A DNA stretch of 6,928 nucleotides from Methanobacteriota archaeon (GCA_013152995.1 JAADFH010000019.1:1-6928); one strand, 5' to 3'. Shown: positions 1 through 6,676, numbered from the stretch's first letter. The notes: generated by a model from the sequence alone, not told the origin. Translations and numbers: made by a program.

Positions 1-125
1 GGGTTCTGGACAACCTCGCCAACCTCCTTGGAGGGGTTCAGAAACTCCTCGGTGGCTGAGGTGCTGAGCGCCACTGCCACGAATATCAGCAGCACCGCAA
101 CCCAGACCAAGCGCTTCAGCTTCAT
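1..125 (-). CDS. ccmE: Probable CcmE, cytochrome c maturation heme chaperone (N-terminal part, cut by window edge)
   Basis: Only the first 41 residues are visible; the gene runs off the left edge. It starts with a short basic stretch (MKLKR) and one hydrophobic segment of about 16 residues (roughly 6-21), which fits the single N-terminal membrane anchor of CcmE. Just after it comes TEEFLNPSKEVGEV, which resembles the 'Y/F-x-x-P-S/G-E' turn that opens the CcmE beta-barrel. CcmE accepts heme from the CcmABCD complex outside the membrane and passes it on for attachment to apocytochrome c. The ATG at 123-125 is preceded by a good GGAGGAG Shine-Dalgarno lying in the last codons of the ccmD-like gene, 6 bases upstream. 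The position after ccmC and ccmD is the usual order and is the main support. The heme-binding residue (His or the archaeal Cys variant) lies outside the window, so the identification is moderate. Confidence 0.6.
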   Translation of the reverse strand, partial: MKLKRLVWVAVLLIFVAVALSTSATEEFLNPSKEVGEVVQN

Positions 126-131
126 CAATAT

Positions 132-260
132 CTACTCCTCCTTTAACCTCGCCATGCTTTTCTCCAGACTCTCCACCCTGCGGTGCAGGTAAATCAGGTA
201 GCCTATCACCGCAACCCACAGCGAGGTGGCGGCAAAGAAGATGCTGGTGTAGTCCTCCAT
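132..260 (-). CDS. ccmD: CcmD-like small membrane protein (42 aa)
   Basis: A 42-residue protein starting MEDYTSIFFAATSLWVAV. It has one transmembrane segment (about residues 7-25), then a short basic, helical cytoplasmic tail (HRRVESLEKSMARLKEE). This is the CcmD plan: a tiny one-pass protein that joins CcmC and CcmE and helps release holo-CcmE from the CcmABCD complex. The start ATG at 258-260 follows a GGGAGG Shine-Dalgarno that overlaps the end of ccmC, 7 bases away. The gene sits 3 bases after ccmC and 6 bases before the probable ccmE, so the three are almost certainly cotranscribed and translationally coupled. CcmD is too short and variable for a firm call from sequence alone; size, topology and gene order carry the identification. 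Confidence 0.78.
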   Translation of the reverse strand: MEDYTSIFFAATSLWVAVIGYLIYLHRRVESLEKSMARLKEE

Positions 261-263
261 TTG

Positions 264-914
264 CTAACCTCCCACCTGCTCTTTAAGCTTTTCTATCTTT
301 ATTTCAAGGCTCACAAGGCTGAAGAATACTATTACAACCGCAGCTATCATCAGACCGAGAATCATGCCCATCTCGGGCTCAAGGCGCAGTCCCAGCGTCG
401 GCGGATGCAGCGAGGGAAAGATGCGGGTGGAAAGCAGGGTGAAAATCACCGAAGCGTAGCCGAAGATGCCGAGCACTGCACTGGCACGCGCTTTTCTTGG
501 CTTCTCGGGTATGGCGTTCCTCAGGGTAAAGTAGCTGAGATACACGAACCACATTATGAGCGCCGAGGTCTGGCGGGGGTCCCAGCTCCAGTAGGCGCCC
601 CAGGCGGGTTTTGCCCACATCATGCCGGTCAGCAGCGTGAAGGTGGTGAAGAGCAGCCCCACCTTGGCTGTGGAGGCGGCTACAAGGTCGTACTTGAGGT
701 CGCGTGTGTGCAGGTAGAGTATGCTTGCCACTAAGGCGGCGGTGAAGCCGAGAAATGCGCTCACGTTTATGGGCACGTGGAAGAAGACGTTGCGATACAG
801 CTTAGCCATCGGAGGGTTGGCTGGTGATTCTATGTCCGGAAGCACAAAGAGCACGTTGTAGCTTCCCCAGGTGAAGAGCAGAAGTGCAGCCACCAGAGCA
901 AGGTATCTCAGCAT
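264..914 (-). CDS. ccmC: CcmC, system I cytochrome c maturation heme-handling membrane protein
   Basis: A 216-residue polytopic membrane protein with about six transmembrane segments. It carries the tryptophan-rich WWD-type motif (WGAYWSWDPRQTS, residues 105-117) that binds heme on the outer face of the membrane. Two conserved histidines flank it, H46 in FFHVP and H170 in SLHP, matching the axial heme ligands of CcmC. CcmC loads heme onto CcmE, with CcmD as the small helper encoded next. The length fits CcmC rather than the much longer CcmF, which shares the WWD motif. An in-frame GTG at 969-971 would add 19 residues (MISIIVGEINLV...). I prefer the ATG at 912-914 because translation from it begins directly at the first hydrophobic helix and a modest GGGGTG lies 8 bases upstream, while the GTG has no ribosome-binding site. 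The gene diverges from the AAA+/VWA/chaperonin operon across a roughly 208-base gap. Confidence 0.93.
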   Translation of the reverse strand: MLRYLALVAALLLFTWGSYNVLFVLPDIESPANPPMAKLYRNVFFHVPINVSAFLGFTAALVASILYLHTRDLKYDLVAASTAKVGLLFTTFTLLTGMMWAKPAWGAYWSWDPRQTSALIMWFVYLSYFTLRNAIPEKPRKARASAVLGIFGYASVIFTLLSTRIFPSLHPPTLGLRLEPEMGMILGLMIAAVVIVFFSLVSLEIKIEKLKEQVGG

Positions 915-1017
915 GATATGCGCACCCCGTGAGGGAACAAGGTTAATCTCTCCAACAATAATTGAAATCACGTAGCGCTTTGCTCAGCACCACGCCACCG
1001 CTGCAGGGACTACACCC

Positions 1018-1027
1018 GTGTTAACAG
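1018..1027. promoter_or_regulatory. Near-palindrome GTGTTAACAG, possible operator copy 1
   Basis: GTGTTAACAG is a near-perfect palindrome around TTAA. It matches GTGTTGACAC at 1075-1084 at 8 of 10 positions. The two lie on either side of the TATA-like element at 1047-1054, with centres 57 bases apart. Paired short palindromes around a promoter can be regulator sites, but 10-base elements also arise by chance, so this is only a candidate. Confidence 0.25.
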
Positions 1028-1040
1028 AACCCCGGCAAGG

Positions 1041-1054
1041 TTAAAGCTTAAATA
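1041..1054 (+). promoter_or_regulatory. Putative archaeal BRE/TATA promoter for the AAA+/VWA/chaperonin operon
   Basis: TTAAAG followed by CTTAAATA reads as a BRE plus TATA box in an otherwise GC-rich intergenic stretch. An archaeal start site about 25 bases downstream would fall near 1075-1080, giving a leader of roughly 45 bases before the ATG at 1123. No other A/T-rich octamer in this orientation sits as well. This is pattern recognition without transcript data. Confidence 0.6.
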
Positions 1055-1074
1055 CCGCATGCTGCTATGTTATA

Positions 1075-1084
1075 GTGTTGACAC
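1075..1084. promoter_or_regulatory. Near-palindrome GTGTTGACAC at the expected transcription start, possible operator copy 2
   Basis: GTGT-TG-ACAC is a 4-bp inverted repeat with a 2-base centre at the predicted transcription start. It resembles GTGTTAACAG at 1018-1027. A repressor bound here would block initiation. The GTG at 1075 could also open an in-frame extension of the AAA+ gene, but that is unlikely because the ATG at 1123 has the strong ribosome-binding site. Confidence 0.25.
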
Positions 1085-1087
1085 ATC

Positions 1088-1105
1088 TGTGCAAAACCGT
1101 GCACA
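1088..1105 (+). repeat. 6-bp inverted repeat (hairpin) in the leader of the operon
   Basis: TGTGCA (1088-1093) and TGCACA (1100-1105) are perfect inverted repeats around a 6-base loop AAACCG. In RNA this would form a short hairpin ending 3 bases before the Shine-Dalgarno, so it could affect ribosome access; in DNA it could be a protein-binding site. There is no evidence of function beyond symmetry and position. Confidence 0.35.
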
Positions 1106-1108
1106 TCC

Positions 1109-1115
1109 GAGGAGG
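1109..1115 (+). promoter_or_regulatory. Strong Shine-Dalgarno deciding the AAA+ ATPase start
   Basis: GAGGAGG lies 7 bases before the ATG at 1123. It selects this codon over the in-frame GTG at 1075, which would add 16 residues lacking family features and has no ribosome-binding site. Confidence 0.85.
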
Positions 1116-1122
1116 CAGACAG

Positions 1123-1938
1123 ATGAGTGAGAGCAGAACGCTCAGAGTTGAGGAGTATGTGATAACCGAGGAGCCCTACTATGAGCCCATAGGCAACGAG
1201 ATTGAGGTGTTTGAGGCTGCATACAGGAACAAGCTGCCGGTGATGCTGAAGGGTCCCACAGGCTGCGGGAAGACCAGGTTCATGCAGTACATGGCATGGA
1301 AGCTGAAGCGCCCGCTGATAACGGTGTCCTGCCACGACGACCTCACCTCCAGCGACTTAGTCGGGAGGTACCTGGTCAAGGGCGGAGAGACGGAGTGGGT
1401 TGACGGTCCCCTCACCAAGGCTGTCAAGGTTGGCGCTATATGCTACCTGGACGAAATCGTGGAGGCAAGGAAGGACACCACCGTTGTCATCCACCCCCTG
1501 ACCGACGACCGCAGAATCCTGCCCATTGAGAAGAGGGGCGAGATAATAAAGGCGCCAGACGAGTTCATGCTTGCAATATCCTACAACCCCGGCTACCAGA
1601 GCGTGCTCAAGGACCTCAAGCACTCCACCAGGCAGAGGTTCATAAGCATAGACTTCACCTACCCGCCAAAGGAGCTTGAGAAGAAGATAGTGATGCAGGA
1701 GAGCGGCGTGGACGAGGAGACTGCAGAGGCGCTGGTCACGCTGGGCGAGAAGATACGCAACCTCAAGGACAAGGGTCTTGAGGAGGGCGCTGGCACGAGG
1801 CTATTGATATACGCGGGGATGCTGATAAAGAGCGGCATTGAGCCGGTGAAGGCGGCGGAGATAGCGATGGCAAACCCCGTGACCGACGACGCTGACATGC
1901 TCAGGGCAATAAGGGAACTGATAACCACGGTGTTCTGA
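1123..1938 (+). CDS. MoxR-type AAA+ ATPase of the CbbQ/NirQ/NorQ/GvpN family
   Basis: A 271-residue ATPase, the normal size for CbbQ/NorQ. Visible motifs: family opening [15 protein letters not shown] (19-33); Walker A GPTGCGKT (44-51); the [13 protein letters not shown] stretch (70-82), typical of CbbQ/Nor[10 protein letters not shown] (92-100); Walker B ICYLDE (106-111, D110/E111); sensor 1 SYNPGYQ (N155); and arginine-finger region STRQRF (168-173). The C-terminal part fits the CbbQ_C lid. Such ATPases form hexameric rings that, with a CbbO/NorD VWA partner, remodel and activate a client: Rubisco for CbbQO, nitric oxide or nitrite reductase for NorQD/NirQ. The partner is encoded 10 bases downstream, so the pair is intact. 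No Rubisco or N-oxide reductase is in the window, so the client is unknown and I give no symbol. All catalytic residues are present, so I expect an active ATPase. Confidence 0.95.
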   Translation: MSESRTLRVEEYVITEEPYYEPIGNEIEVFEAAYRNKLPVMLKGPTGCGKTRFMQYMAWKLKRPLITVSCHDDLTSSDLVGRYLVKGGETEWVDGPLTKAVKVGAICYLDEIVEARKDTTVVIHPLTDDRRILPIEKRGEIIKAPDEFMLAISYNPGYQSVLKDLKHSTRQRFISIDFTYPPKELEKKIVMQESGVDEETAEALVTLGEKIRNLKDKGLEEGAGTRLLIYAGMLIKSGIEPVKAAEIAMANPVTDDADMLRAIRELITTVF

Positions 1939-1948
1939 GGTTGCGGGC

Positions 1949-4312
1949 ATGCCAACCTTTGAGGAGGTAAGGTCTCAGCTCTTCAGAATTCTGGGACAGA
2001 CCTCCTTTGGAGAAGATGTGATGGATGTGAGGTTCACGGGCTTCCACTACGCCCGTGGGCTGAGAAGCATAGATGAAGCCGTGCCGGGGCTTGCGGAGCT
2101 GCAGAACAGCGTACTTGAGCTCATCTACAGCCTGGGCGAGAAGCTTGCGAAGAGAGACAAGGAGATGGCGTTCAACTTCTTCATGACCGCCCCGGATGCG
2201 GTTAACCACTTCAGTGTGGAGGACTTAGAGAAGTGGGTGGAGCTCGGTCTGGAGCTGGCTGATGCCTACGGCGTTGTGCCGGCGCGCAACTTCTTCAAGG
2301 GCATCACGAGGGAGACCATAGAGAAGATTCACTCGCACGGACTGGAGTTCAAGGATGTGGCAAGGGTGCTTGAGATATACATGAGCGCACTCAGCGGAGA
2401 CCAGCTCACGGTGCAGGAGGCGCACGAAAGCTACACCGATACCAGAACCGTTTTCCTGCCCCACAAGGTTGAGGAGTTTGAGAGCGATGAGCTGAACTTC
2501 AGGGTTTACAAGGTGATGGCTGCTCACAGGTATGCGCAGAGACGCTACCGCAGCCTTGAGCCCAGGCTCAACCTCCTTGAGGACCTGGTGAACGAGCTGG
2601 AGCAGAGGTACGGGCGGTCGGTGAGCAGCGAGCGTGAGGGACTTGAGAACTTCATACACCTGTTCCCGGAGGAGCAGCTCGCACTGGATATATTCAGCGT
2701 GGTTGAGGGTGCGCGCATAGAGAGGAACCTGAGGAGGGAGTTCAGGGGCATTGCAAGAGACATGGATGCGCTTCTTGAGCGGGAGTGGGAGCGCCGTCCC
2801 GAGGTATCACGCCTCAGCCCCAGGGAGGCTGCGGTGGAGGCGCTGATGCAGCTCCTCACCTACGGAAGGGTGAAGGGTGAGCTGAGCGGAGAGGTTGCAG
2901 AGGTGGTGAGCAGAGCCCGCGAGCTTGCGGAGGAGATGCTGCAGAAGGAGCGTCCGAGTGTTGAGGACTCCTGCAGGGTTACGGCTGAGATTTACAGGCT
3001 GGTGGATGAGAAGCTGCCTCCGGGCATGTACACTGGCTTCAGGAACATTGCCTTCAGGGGGGTTATAAAGCCTGAGCAGGTTACTGCGGGGCTGAAGAAG
3101 ACCAAGAAGGAGATGGCGGAGAAGCTGGAGAGCATTCTGGAGGAGCTGGAGATTGAAAAGCCTCCGGATATTGACAGCATGATTCAGCACGCTATCAACG
3201 AGGTGCCTGACCCGCTTGCCTACGGTGCACCGCTTGACTTCCTCTTCCGTCTGGGGCTGGACATACCGGATGAGATACAGGAGGAGCTGTTGCGCGAGAT
3301 AGAGAAGCTGCTGGGGGAGCTGGGGGAGATTGATGCAAGCATGCTGATGAAGGTGCTGGACAGCGCGGGCAGGAAGATAAGAGCCAACATTCAGGCGAGG
3401 GTTACGGAGTTCCAGGTGGAGCTCACCGAGGAGGACAAGAAGGATGCCTTCCTGTACGATGAGTGGGACTACAAGGTGGGTAACTACCGCGCTGCCTGGT
3501 GCGCACTGAAGGAGAGGGTGATGCCAAAGGGAAGCGACAGGTTCGTGGAGAAGACGCTTGAGAAGCACTCCGGGCTGGTGTCGCTGATAAGAAGGCAGTT
3601 TGAGATGATGCGCCCGGATTACAGAAGGCTGTTCAAGCAGATGTACGGGGAGGAGATTGATATTGATGCGTTTGTTGAGGCGTTTGCAGATATTAAGGCA
3701 GGAACCACGCCCAGCGACAAGCTGTACATAAAGATTGACAAGAAGGAGCGTGATATAGCTGTTGCGTTTCTGGTTGACCTCAGCGGCTCTACCACGGGCT
3801 GGGTGATTGAGACTGAGAAGGAGGCGCTCGTGCTGATGTGCGAGGCGCTGGAGGTGCTGGATGATAAGTACGCAATCTTTGGATTCTCGGGCAAGACCAG
3901 AAAGCAGTGCGACTTCTACATAATCAAGCGTTTTGATGAGCCCTACGATGATACGGTGAAGCAGCGCATCGCGGGTATGGATGCTTTTGACTACACCCGC
4001 ATGGGACCGCCCATCAGGCATGTTACCAGGATTCTTGAGGAGACACCAGCAAAGATAAAGCTGCTGATTGTGCTCAGCGATGGCAAGCCCGAGGATTTTG
4101 ATGAGTACAAGGGTGATCACGGCATTGAGGATACGAAGAAGGCGCTTATTGAGGCGAAGCGCAAGCAGATTCGCCCCTTCTGCATCACCATTGACACTGA
4201 GGCGAGGGACTATATACAGCGCATGTTCGGTGAGATTGGGTACATCATACTTGATGATGTTGCGAAGCTGCCAAGAAAACTGCCGGAGATTTACAGGAGA
4301 CTGACGACCTGA
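1949..4312 (+). CDS. CbbO/NorD-type von Willebrand factor A protein, partner of the AAA+ ATPase
   Basis: A 787-residue protein, about the length of CbbO and longer than most NorD. The C-terminal VWA domain (about 600-785) has a complete metal-ion-dependent adhesion site: DLSGS (D610, S612, S614), T683 in YTRMG and D711 in LSDGKP. The following GIEDTKKALIEAK, PFCITIDTEARDY and IYRRLT blocks are hallmarks of CbbO/NorD. The N-terminal and middle parts are mostly helical and charged, including EFESDELNFRVYKVMAAHRY (about 174-193), HLFPEEQLALDIF and a likely coiled coil near 370-400. In characterised CbbQO the VWA protein bridges the AAA+ ring and its client through the MIDAS, which suggests the same cytoplasmic adaptor role here. 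The ATG at 1949 has a GAGGT Shine-Dalgarno overlapping the upstream TGA, 7 bases away. It is coupled to the genes on both sides. Confidence 0.94.
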   Translation: MPTFEEVRSQLFRILGQTSFGEDVMDVRFTGFHYARGLRSIDEAVPGLAELQNSVLELIYSLGEKLAKRDKEMAFNFFMTAPDAVNHFSVEDLEKWVELGLELADAYGVVPARNFFKGITRETIEKIHSHGLEFKDVARVLEIYMSALSGDQLTVQEAHESYTDTRTVFLPHKVEEFESDELNFRVYKVMAAHRYAQRRYRSLEPRLNLLEDLVNELEQRYGRSVSSEREGLENFIHLFPEEQLALDIFSVVEGARIERNLRREFRGIARDMDALLEREWERRPEVSRLSPREAAVEALMQLLTYGRVKGELSGEVAEVVSRARELAEEMLQKERPSVEDSCRVTAEIYRLVDEKLPPGMYTGFRNIAFRGVIKPEQVTAGLKKTKKEMAEKLESILEELEIEKPPDIDSMIQHAINEVPDPLAYGAPLDFLFRLGLDIPDEIQEELLREIEKLLGELGEIDASMLMKVLDSAGRKIRANIQARVTEFQVELTEEDKKDAFLYDEWDYKVGNYRAAWCALKERVMPKGSDRFVEKTLEKHSGLVSLIRRQFEMMRPDYRRLFKQMYGEEIDIDAFVEAFADIKAGTTPSDKLYIKIDKKERDIAVAFLVDLSGSTTGWVIETEKEALVLMCEALEVLDDKYAIFGFSGKTRKQCDFYIIKRFDEPYDDTVKQRIAGMDAFDYTRMGPPIRHVTRILEETPAKIKLLIVLSDGKPEDFDEYKGDHGIEDTKKALIEAKRKQIRPFCITIDTEARDYIQRMFGEIGYIILDDVAKLPRKLPEIYRRLTT

Positions 4313-4315
4313 GGT
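4311..4315 (+). promoter_or_regulatory. Shine-Dalgarno overlapping the VWA stop, deciding the chaperonin start
   Basis: GAGGT overlaps the TGA stop at 4310-4312 and sits exactly 7 bases before the GTG at 4323. This repeats the arrangement at the previous junction (TGAGGT plus 7 bases to the ATG at 1949). It favours GTG 4323 over GTG 4314 and 4317, which are too close or overlap the site, and over ATG 4341, which has only a weak site. Confidence 0.6.
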
Positions 4316-4322
4316 GGTGCGT

Positions 4323-5987
4323 GTGGAGCGGGCTGAGCAGATGGAGCTGCCTGTGGATATTCAGGCGATTGTTGAGGGGGAGCGCCACCTCAAGGGGGAT
4401 GCGGTGAGAACCAATATAACCGCCGCGCTTGCGGTGGCGGAGGCGGTGAAGAGCACCCTGGGTCCCAGAGGGATGGACAAGATGCTGATGGTGGAGGGCG
4501 GGGAGGTCACGATAACCGACAGCGGCGGCGTGGTGCTGGAGCTCATTGAGGTCGTGCACCCTGCGGCGAAGATGATGCAGAGGCTCGGGGTGGGGATGAG
4601 GGAGAAGTACGGCGATGGTGCAACCAGCAGCGTGGTGTTTGCGGGGGAGCTGCTGAAAAGGGCGATGAAGCTCATGGAGATGGGTGTGCACCCTGCGATG
4701 ATTATCTCCGGCTACTGGAAGGCGCTGAGGGAGACGCTGAAGGTGATGGATTCGCTGTCAAGGAAGGTTACGCCGGGGATAATAAAGGATGTGGGGATAA
4801 CGATTTTCAGGAGCCATCTGAGTGAGAAGGATGCGGAGTTCTTAGCCCAGCTCGTTGCTTCTGCCCTTGACTTTGCAGGCGGCGATGAGGAGCGGGTGTA
4901 TGTGAACTACCGCCCGGGCGGGAGGCTGAGGGACTCCAGGCTGTATGAGGGGGTGTACATAGACCTGGGTAAGAGGGTGCACCCGAAGATGCCGAAGTTC
5001 GTGAGGAACGCCAGAATACTGCTGATTGATAATGAGTTTGATGTTTACAAGATGGAGAGAGCCAAGTACGAGATTGGAGACCCGCGCAGGCTGAGGGAGT
5101 TTGTGGAGTACAGGAAGAGAGTGCTTGCCTACGCTGTTGAGCTGATAGCGAGGAGTGGCGCAAATGTGGTGTTCTGCAGCAAGAACATCGCCGAGCCAGC
5201 GATGTACGAGATGGCGAAGAGGGGCATACTCGGCGTCAGGGATGTGGAGAGGAAGGTGCTCCATCTGCTGGAGAAGGCTACGGGTGCAAAGAGCGTGCGG
5301 AACGTGAAGGAGGTATCGCCGGAGGTGCTGGGGTACGCTGGATATGTGGAGGAGAGCAAGATTGGAATGGAGGAGATAATGTACGTCAGGAAGTGCAGGA
5401 ACGGCGGCGTTGGCTCCATCCTGCTCAGGGGAGGTAACGAGAAGCTCGTGCTGGAGCTCAAGCGAAGGGTGGAGGATGTGATTGAGATATTCAGCGCCCT
5501 GAGGAAGCACCGCAAGGTTGTCCCAGGCGGGGGTGCGGTGGAGGGAGAGGCTGCCAAAGTGCTGAGGAGGTTTGCCAGGGGGATTGAGACCAAGGAGCAG
5601 CTCGCTGTTGAGCAGTTTGCAGAGGCGCTGGAGGAGCTGCCCTACATTATCGCCAGGAACGCCGGGATGGATGCGGTGTACGCAAAGACCAAGCTGAGGG
5701 AGTGGCACCACAGGGGGAAGAAGGGGTACTGCGTGGATGCTATGCGCAGGGGGATGGCTGATGCCTATGTTAAGGCGATTCTTGACTCCCACTTAGTGAG
5801 GAGGCATGTCCTGAGCTCAGCAACCGAGGTGGCGTGCGCAATACTGCGGGTGGATGATGTGCTTATCAGGGGTAAGAAGGATGGCAGGAGGGAGCGGAGG
5901 AGGCAGAAGCCTGCCGCACGCCTGCCAGAGTATGTCAGAAGGGATGGCAAGATTGACCTGAGGTATGCGTTCAAGGGGCTGAGGTGA
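4323..5987 (+). CDS. Divergent group II (thermosome/CCT-like) chaperonin subunit with a basic C-terminal tail
   Basis: A 554-residue protein that follows the TCP-1/thermosome plan throughout: STLGPRGMDKML (44-55), HPAAKMM (79-85), phosphate loop GDGATSS (97-103), SEKDAE (K169 aligns with the gamma-phosphate-sensing lysine), apical GVYIDLGKRVHPKMPK, SGANVVFCSKNI, VEDV with D385 at the catalytic aspartate position, VVPGGGAVEGEA (399-410), NAGMD (446-450) and RVDDV (509-513). Group II chaperonins form double rings that fold proteins in an ATP-closed chamber. This one is atypical. The usual ITNDGAT reads ITDSGGV in an ungapped alignment, replacing a conserved Asp by S67; GDGTT reads GDGAT; and the Gly/Met-rich tail is replaced by about 39 residues (516-554) with 16 Lys/Arg and 5 Asp/Glu. 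It is therefore probably a specialised paralog, not the housekeeping thermosome. As the third gene of a coupled operon it may help fold or hold the client of the AAA+/VWA pair (inference). The start could instead be GTG 4314 or ATG 4341. Confidence 0.9.
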   Translation: MERAEQMELPVDIQAIVEGERHLKGDAVRTNITAALAVAEAVKSTLGPRGMDKMLMVEGGEVTITDSGGVVLELIEVVHPAAKMMQRLGVGMREKYGDGATSSVVFAGELLKRAMKLMEMGVHPAMIISGYWKALRETLKVMDSLSRKVTPGIIKDVGITIFRSHLSEKDAEFLAQLVASALDFAGGDEERVYVNYRPGGRLRDSRLYEGVYIDLGKRVHPKMPKFVRNARILLIDNEFDVYKMERAKYEIGDPRRLREFVEYRKRVLAYAVELIARSGANVVFCSKNIAEPAMYEMAKRGILGVRDVERKVLHLLEKATGAKSVRNVKEVSPEVLGYAGYVEESKIGMEEIMYVRKCRNGGVGSILLRGGNEKLVLELKRRVEDVIEIFSALRKHRKVVPGGGAVEGEAAKVLRRFARGIETKEQLAVEQFAEALEELPYIIARNAGMDAVYAKTKLREWHHRGKKGYCVDAMRRGMADAYVKAILDSHLVRRHVLSSATEVACAILRVDDVLIRGKKDGRRERRRQKPAARLPEYVRRDGKIDLRYAFKGLR

Positions 5988-5996
5988 GGGTGCAGC

Positions 5997-6676
5997 TCAG
6001 CCACGGGATATTATTTCGGCACGGTAGCCTGTAGCTTCAACCGCGTCTATCAGGATGCTTTCGTCCAGTTCAGCAGGGATGAGCATCTCTGCCATGCCTT
6101 CTGAGAAGGATACCTTCACGTTTTCTGCACCCGCTGCTTCAAGGTTACCCTTCACCACACCTGCGCAGCCTGGGCAGGTCATGCCGCTGATTCTGAGCAG
6201 AAGCTTTTTCTTTGCTTTTACCACCACGCTGTGTTGACTTTTCTGAACTCCTGCCTGAGCGAGGTAGCGGAGGATGATGTCTTTGAGGTACCATTCGCAG
6301 CATCTGCCAGATGGATTGGTGGTAATGCACCACTTGCCCTTTCCTGCTCCTGTGAGTTCCTGAACCTCCTCCAGGGTGGCGCAGCACCTGCGCTCAAGGA
6401 TGACGTGCTTCAGTGTTTCCTGAGTTACACGGTTGCAGTAGCAGAGGGGTCTGGGAGGAGAGCTCTCTTTGATGCCGATTCGGGTTCTGATGTGTGACTT
6501 GCAGAGGTAGATGCCCGTGGAGTTGTTGAAGTAAACCGTATCGCAGGTGGGTGTGGGACAGAGTGGTATCCGTCGCTGATTTTGTCCCAGTACTCTTCTT
6601 TTACATGAACCCCCATTGTGAGAGGGGTTACCCTTATGCCAGGGGTTCCGCATGAGCTGCATGTGTTATTTGTCAT
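5997..6676 (-). CDS. copZ: CopZ-like copper chaperone ([2Fe-2S]/Zn domain plus HMA domain), apparently frameshifted
   Basis: Two overlapping frames together encode one protein of about 226 residues with the architecture of Archaeoglobus CopZ. The first frame (from ATG 6676) gives CSSCG (C6, C9), a likely zinc-site half, up to ISDGYH. The second continues with CPTPTCDTVYF, then CYC (about 79-81) and Cys 117 and 126/127, which fit a BFD-like [2Fe-2S] site. The C-terminal HMA domain has the copper-binding motif GMTCPGC (about 165-171) and ends ATGYRAEIISRG. CopZ carries Cu(I) to a CopA-type ATPase; the Fe-S domain has been proposed to couple reduction to copper handling. One base appears to be missing near 6560-6563. 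Residue numbers assume it is restored. ATG 6676 has GAGAGGT a few bases upstream; ATG 6697 with a GGTGGAG site is an alternative that adds 7 residues. It lies 25 bases after the DUF1573-like gene and converges on the chaperonin gene with a 9-base gap. Confidence 0.85.
6560..6563 (-). other. Probable position of the single-base frameshift in the CopZ-like gene
   Basis: Read on the minus strand, TAC CAC TCT GTC CCA gives YHSVP, which leaves the family. Adding one base before TCTGTCCC (for example CAC TTC TGT CCC) gives YHFCPTPTCDTVYF, restoring the second Cys pair and a natural family sequence. The change could also lie slightly upstream, as far as the AAAA run at 6580-6583, but the restored sequence is most natural here. 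It may be a real mutation or an assembly error. Confidence 0.6.

Noticed and set aside
183..734. Open frame of 183 codons on the plus strand, opposite ccmC
   Set aside because: It is antisense to ccmC and ccmD, whose membrane topology and WWD motif are convincing, and it has no ribosome-binding site or recognisable fold.
945..971. A/T-rich stretch on the minus strand (TTTCAATTATTG) as a ccmC promoter
   Set aside because: It is in a plausible place upstream of ATG 914, but it does not match an archaeal TATA/BRE pattern well enough to annotate.
1074..1122. GTG at 1075 as the start of the AAA+ gene
   Set aside because: It coincides with the predicted transcription start, has no ribosome-binding site, and adds residues absent from the family; ATG 1123 has a strong Shine-Dalgarno.
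2807..4120. Long open frame of 437 codons on the minus strand, opposite the VWA gene
   Set aside because: It lies wholly antisense to a well-supported CbbO/NorD-type gene, its translation is rich in Leu, His, Arg and Gln with no recognisable motif, and such frames are expected opposite GC-biased codons.
4842..5792. Open frame of 316 codons on the minus strand, opposite the chaperonin gene
   Set aside because: It has the same antisense composition with many His, Leu and Pro and no domain pattern, while the plus strand carries clear chaperonin motifs along the whole stretch.
6580..6583. Programmed frameshift at the AAAA run in the CopZ-like gene
   Set aside because: A run of four A in this frame would favour a +1 shift, whereas a -1 shift is needed, and there is no evident stimulatory structure; a missing base downstream gives a better protein.
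6598..6662. Alternative start at 6662 for the second CopZ frame, giving an N-terminus beginning MQLMRNPWHKG
   Set aside because: These residues are the out-of-frame reading of the real N-terminus (CSSCG...GVHVKEEYWDK) and bear no relation to the CopZ family; a frameshift explains the two frames better.
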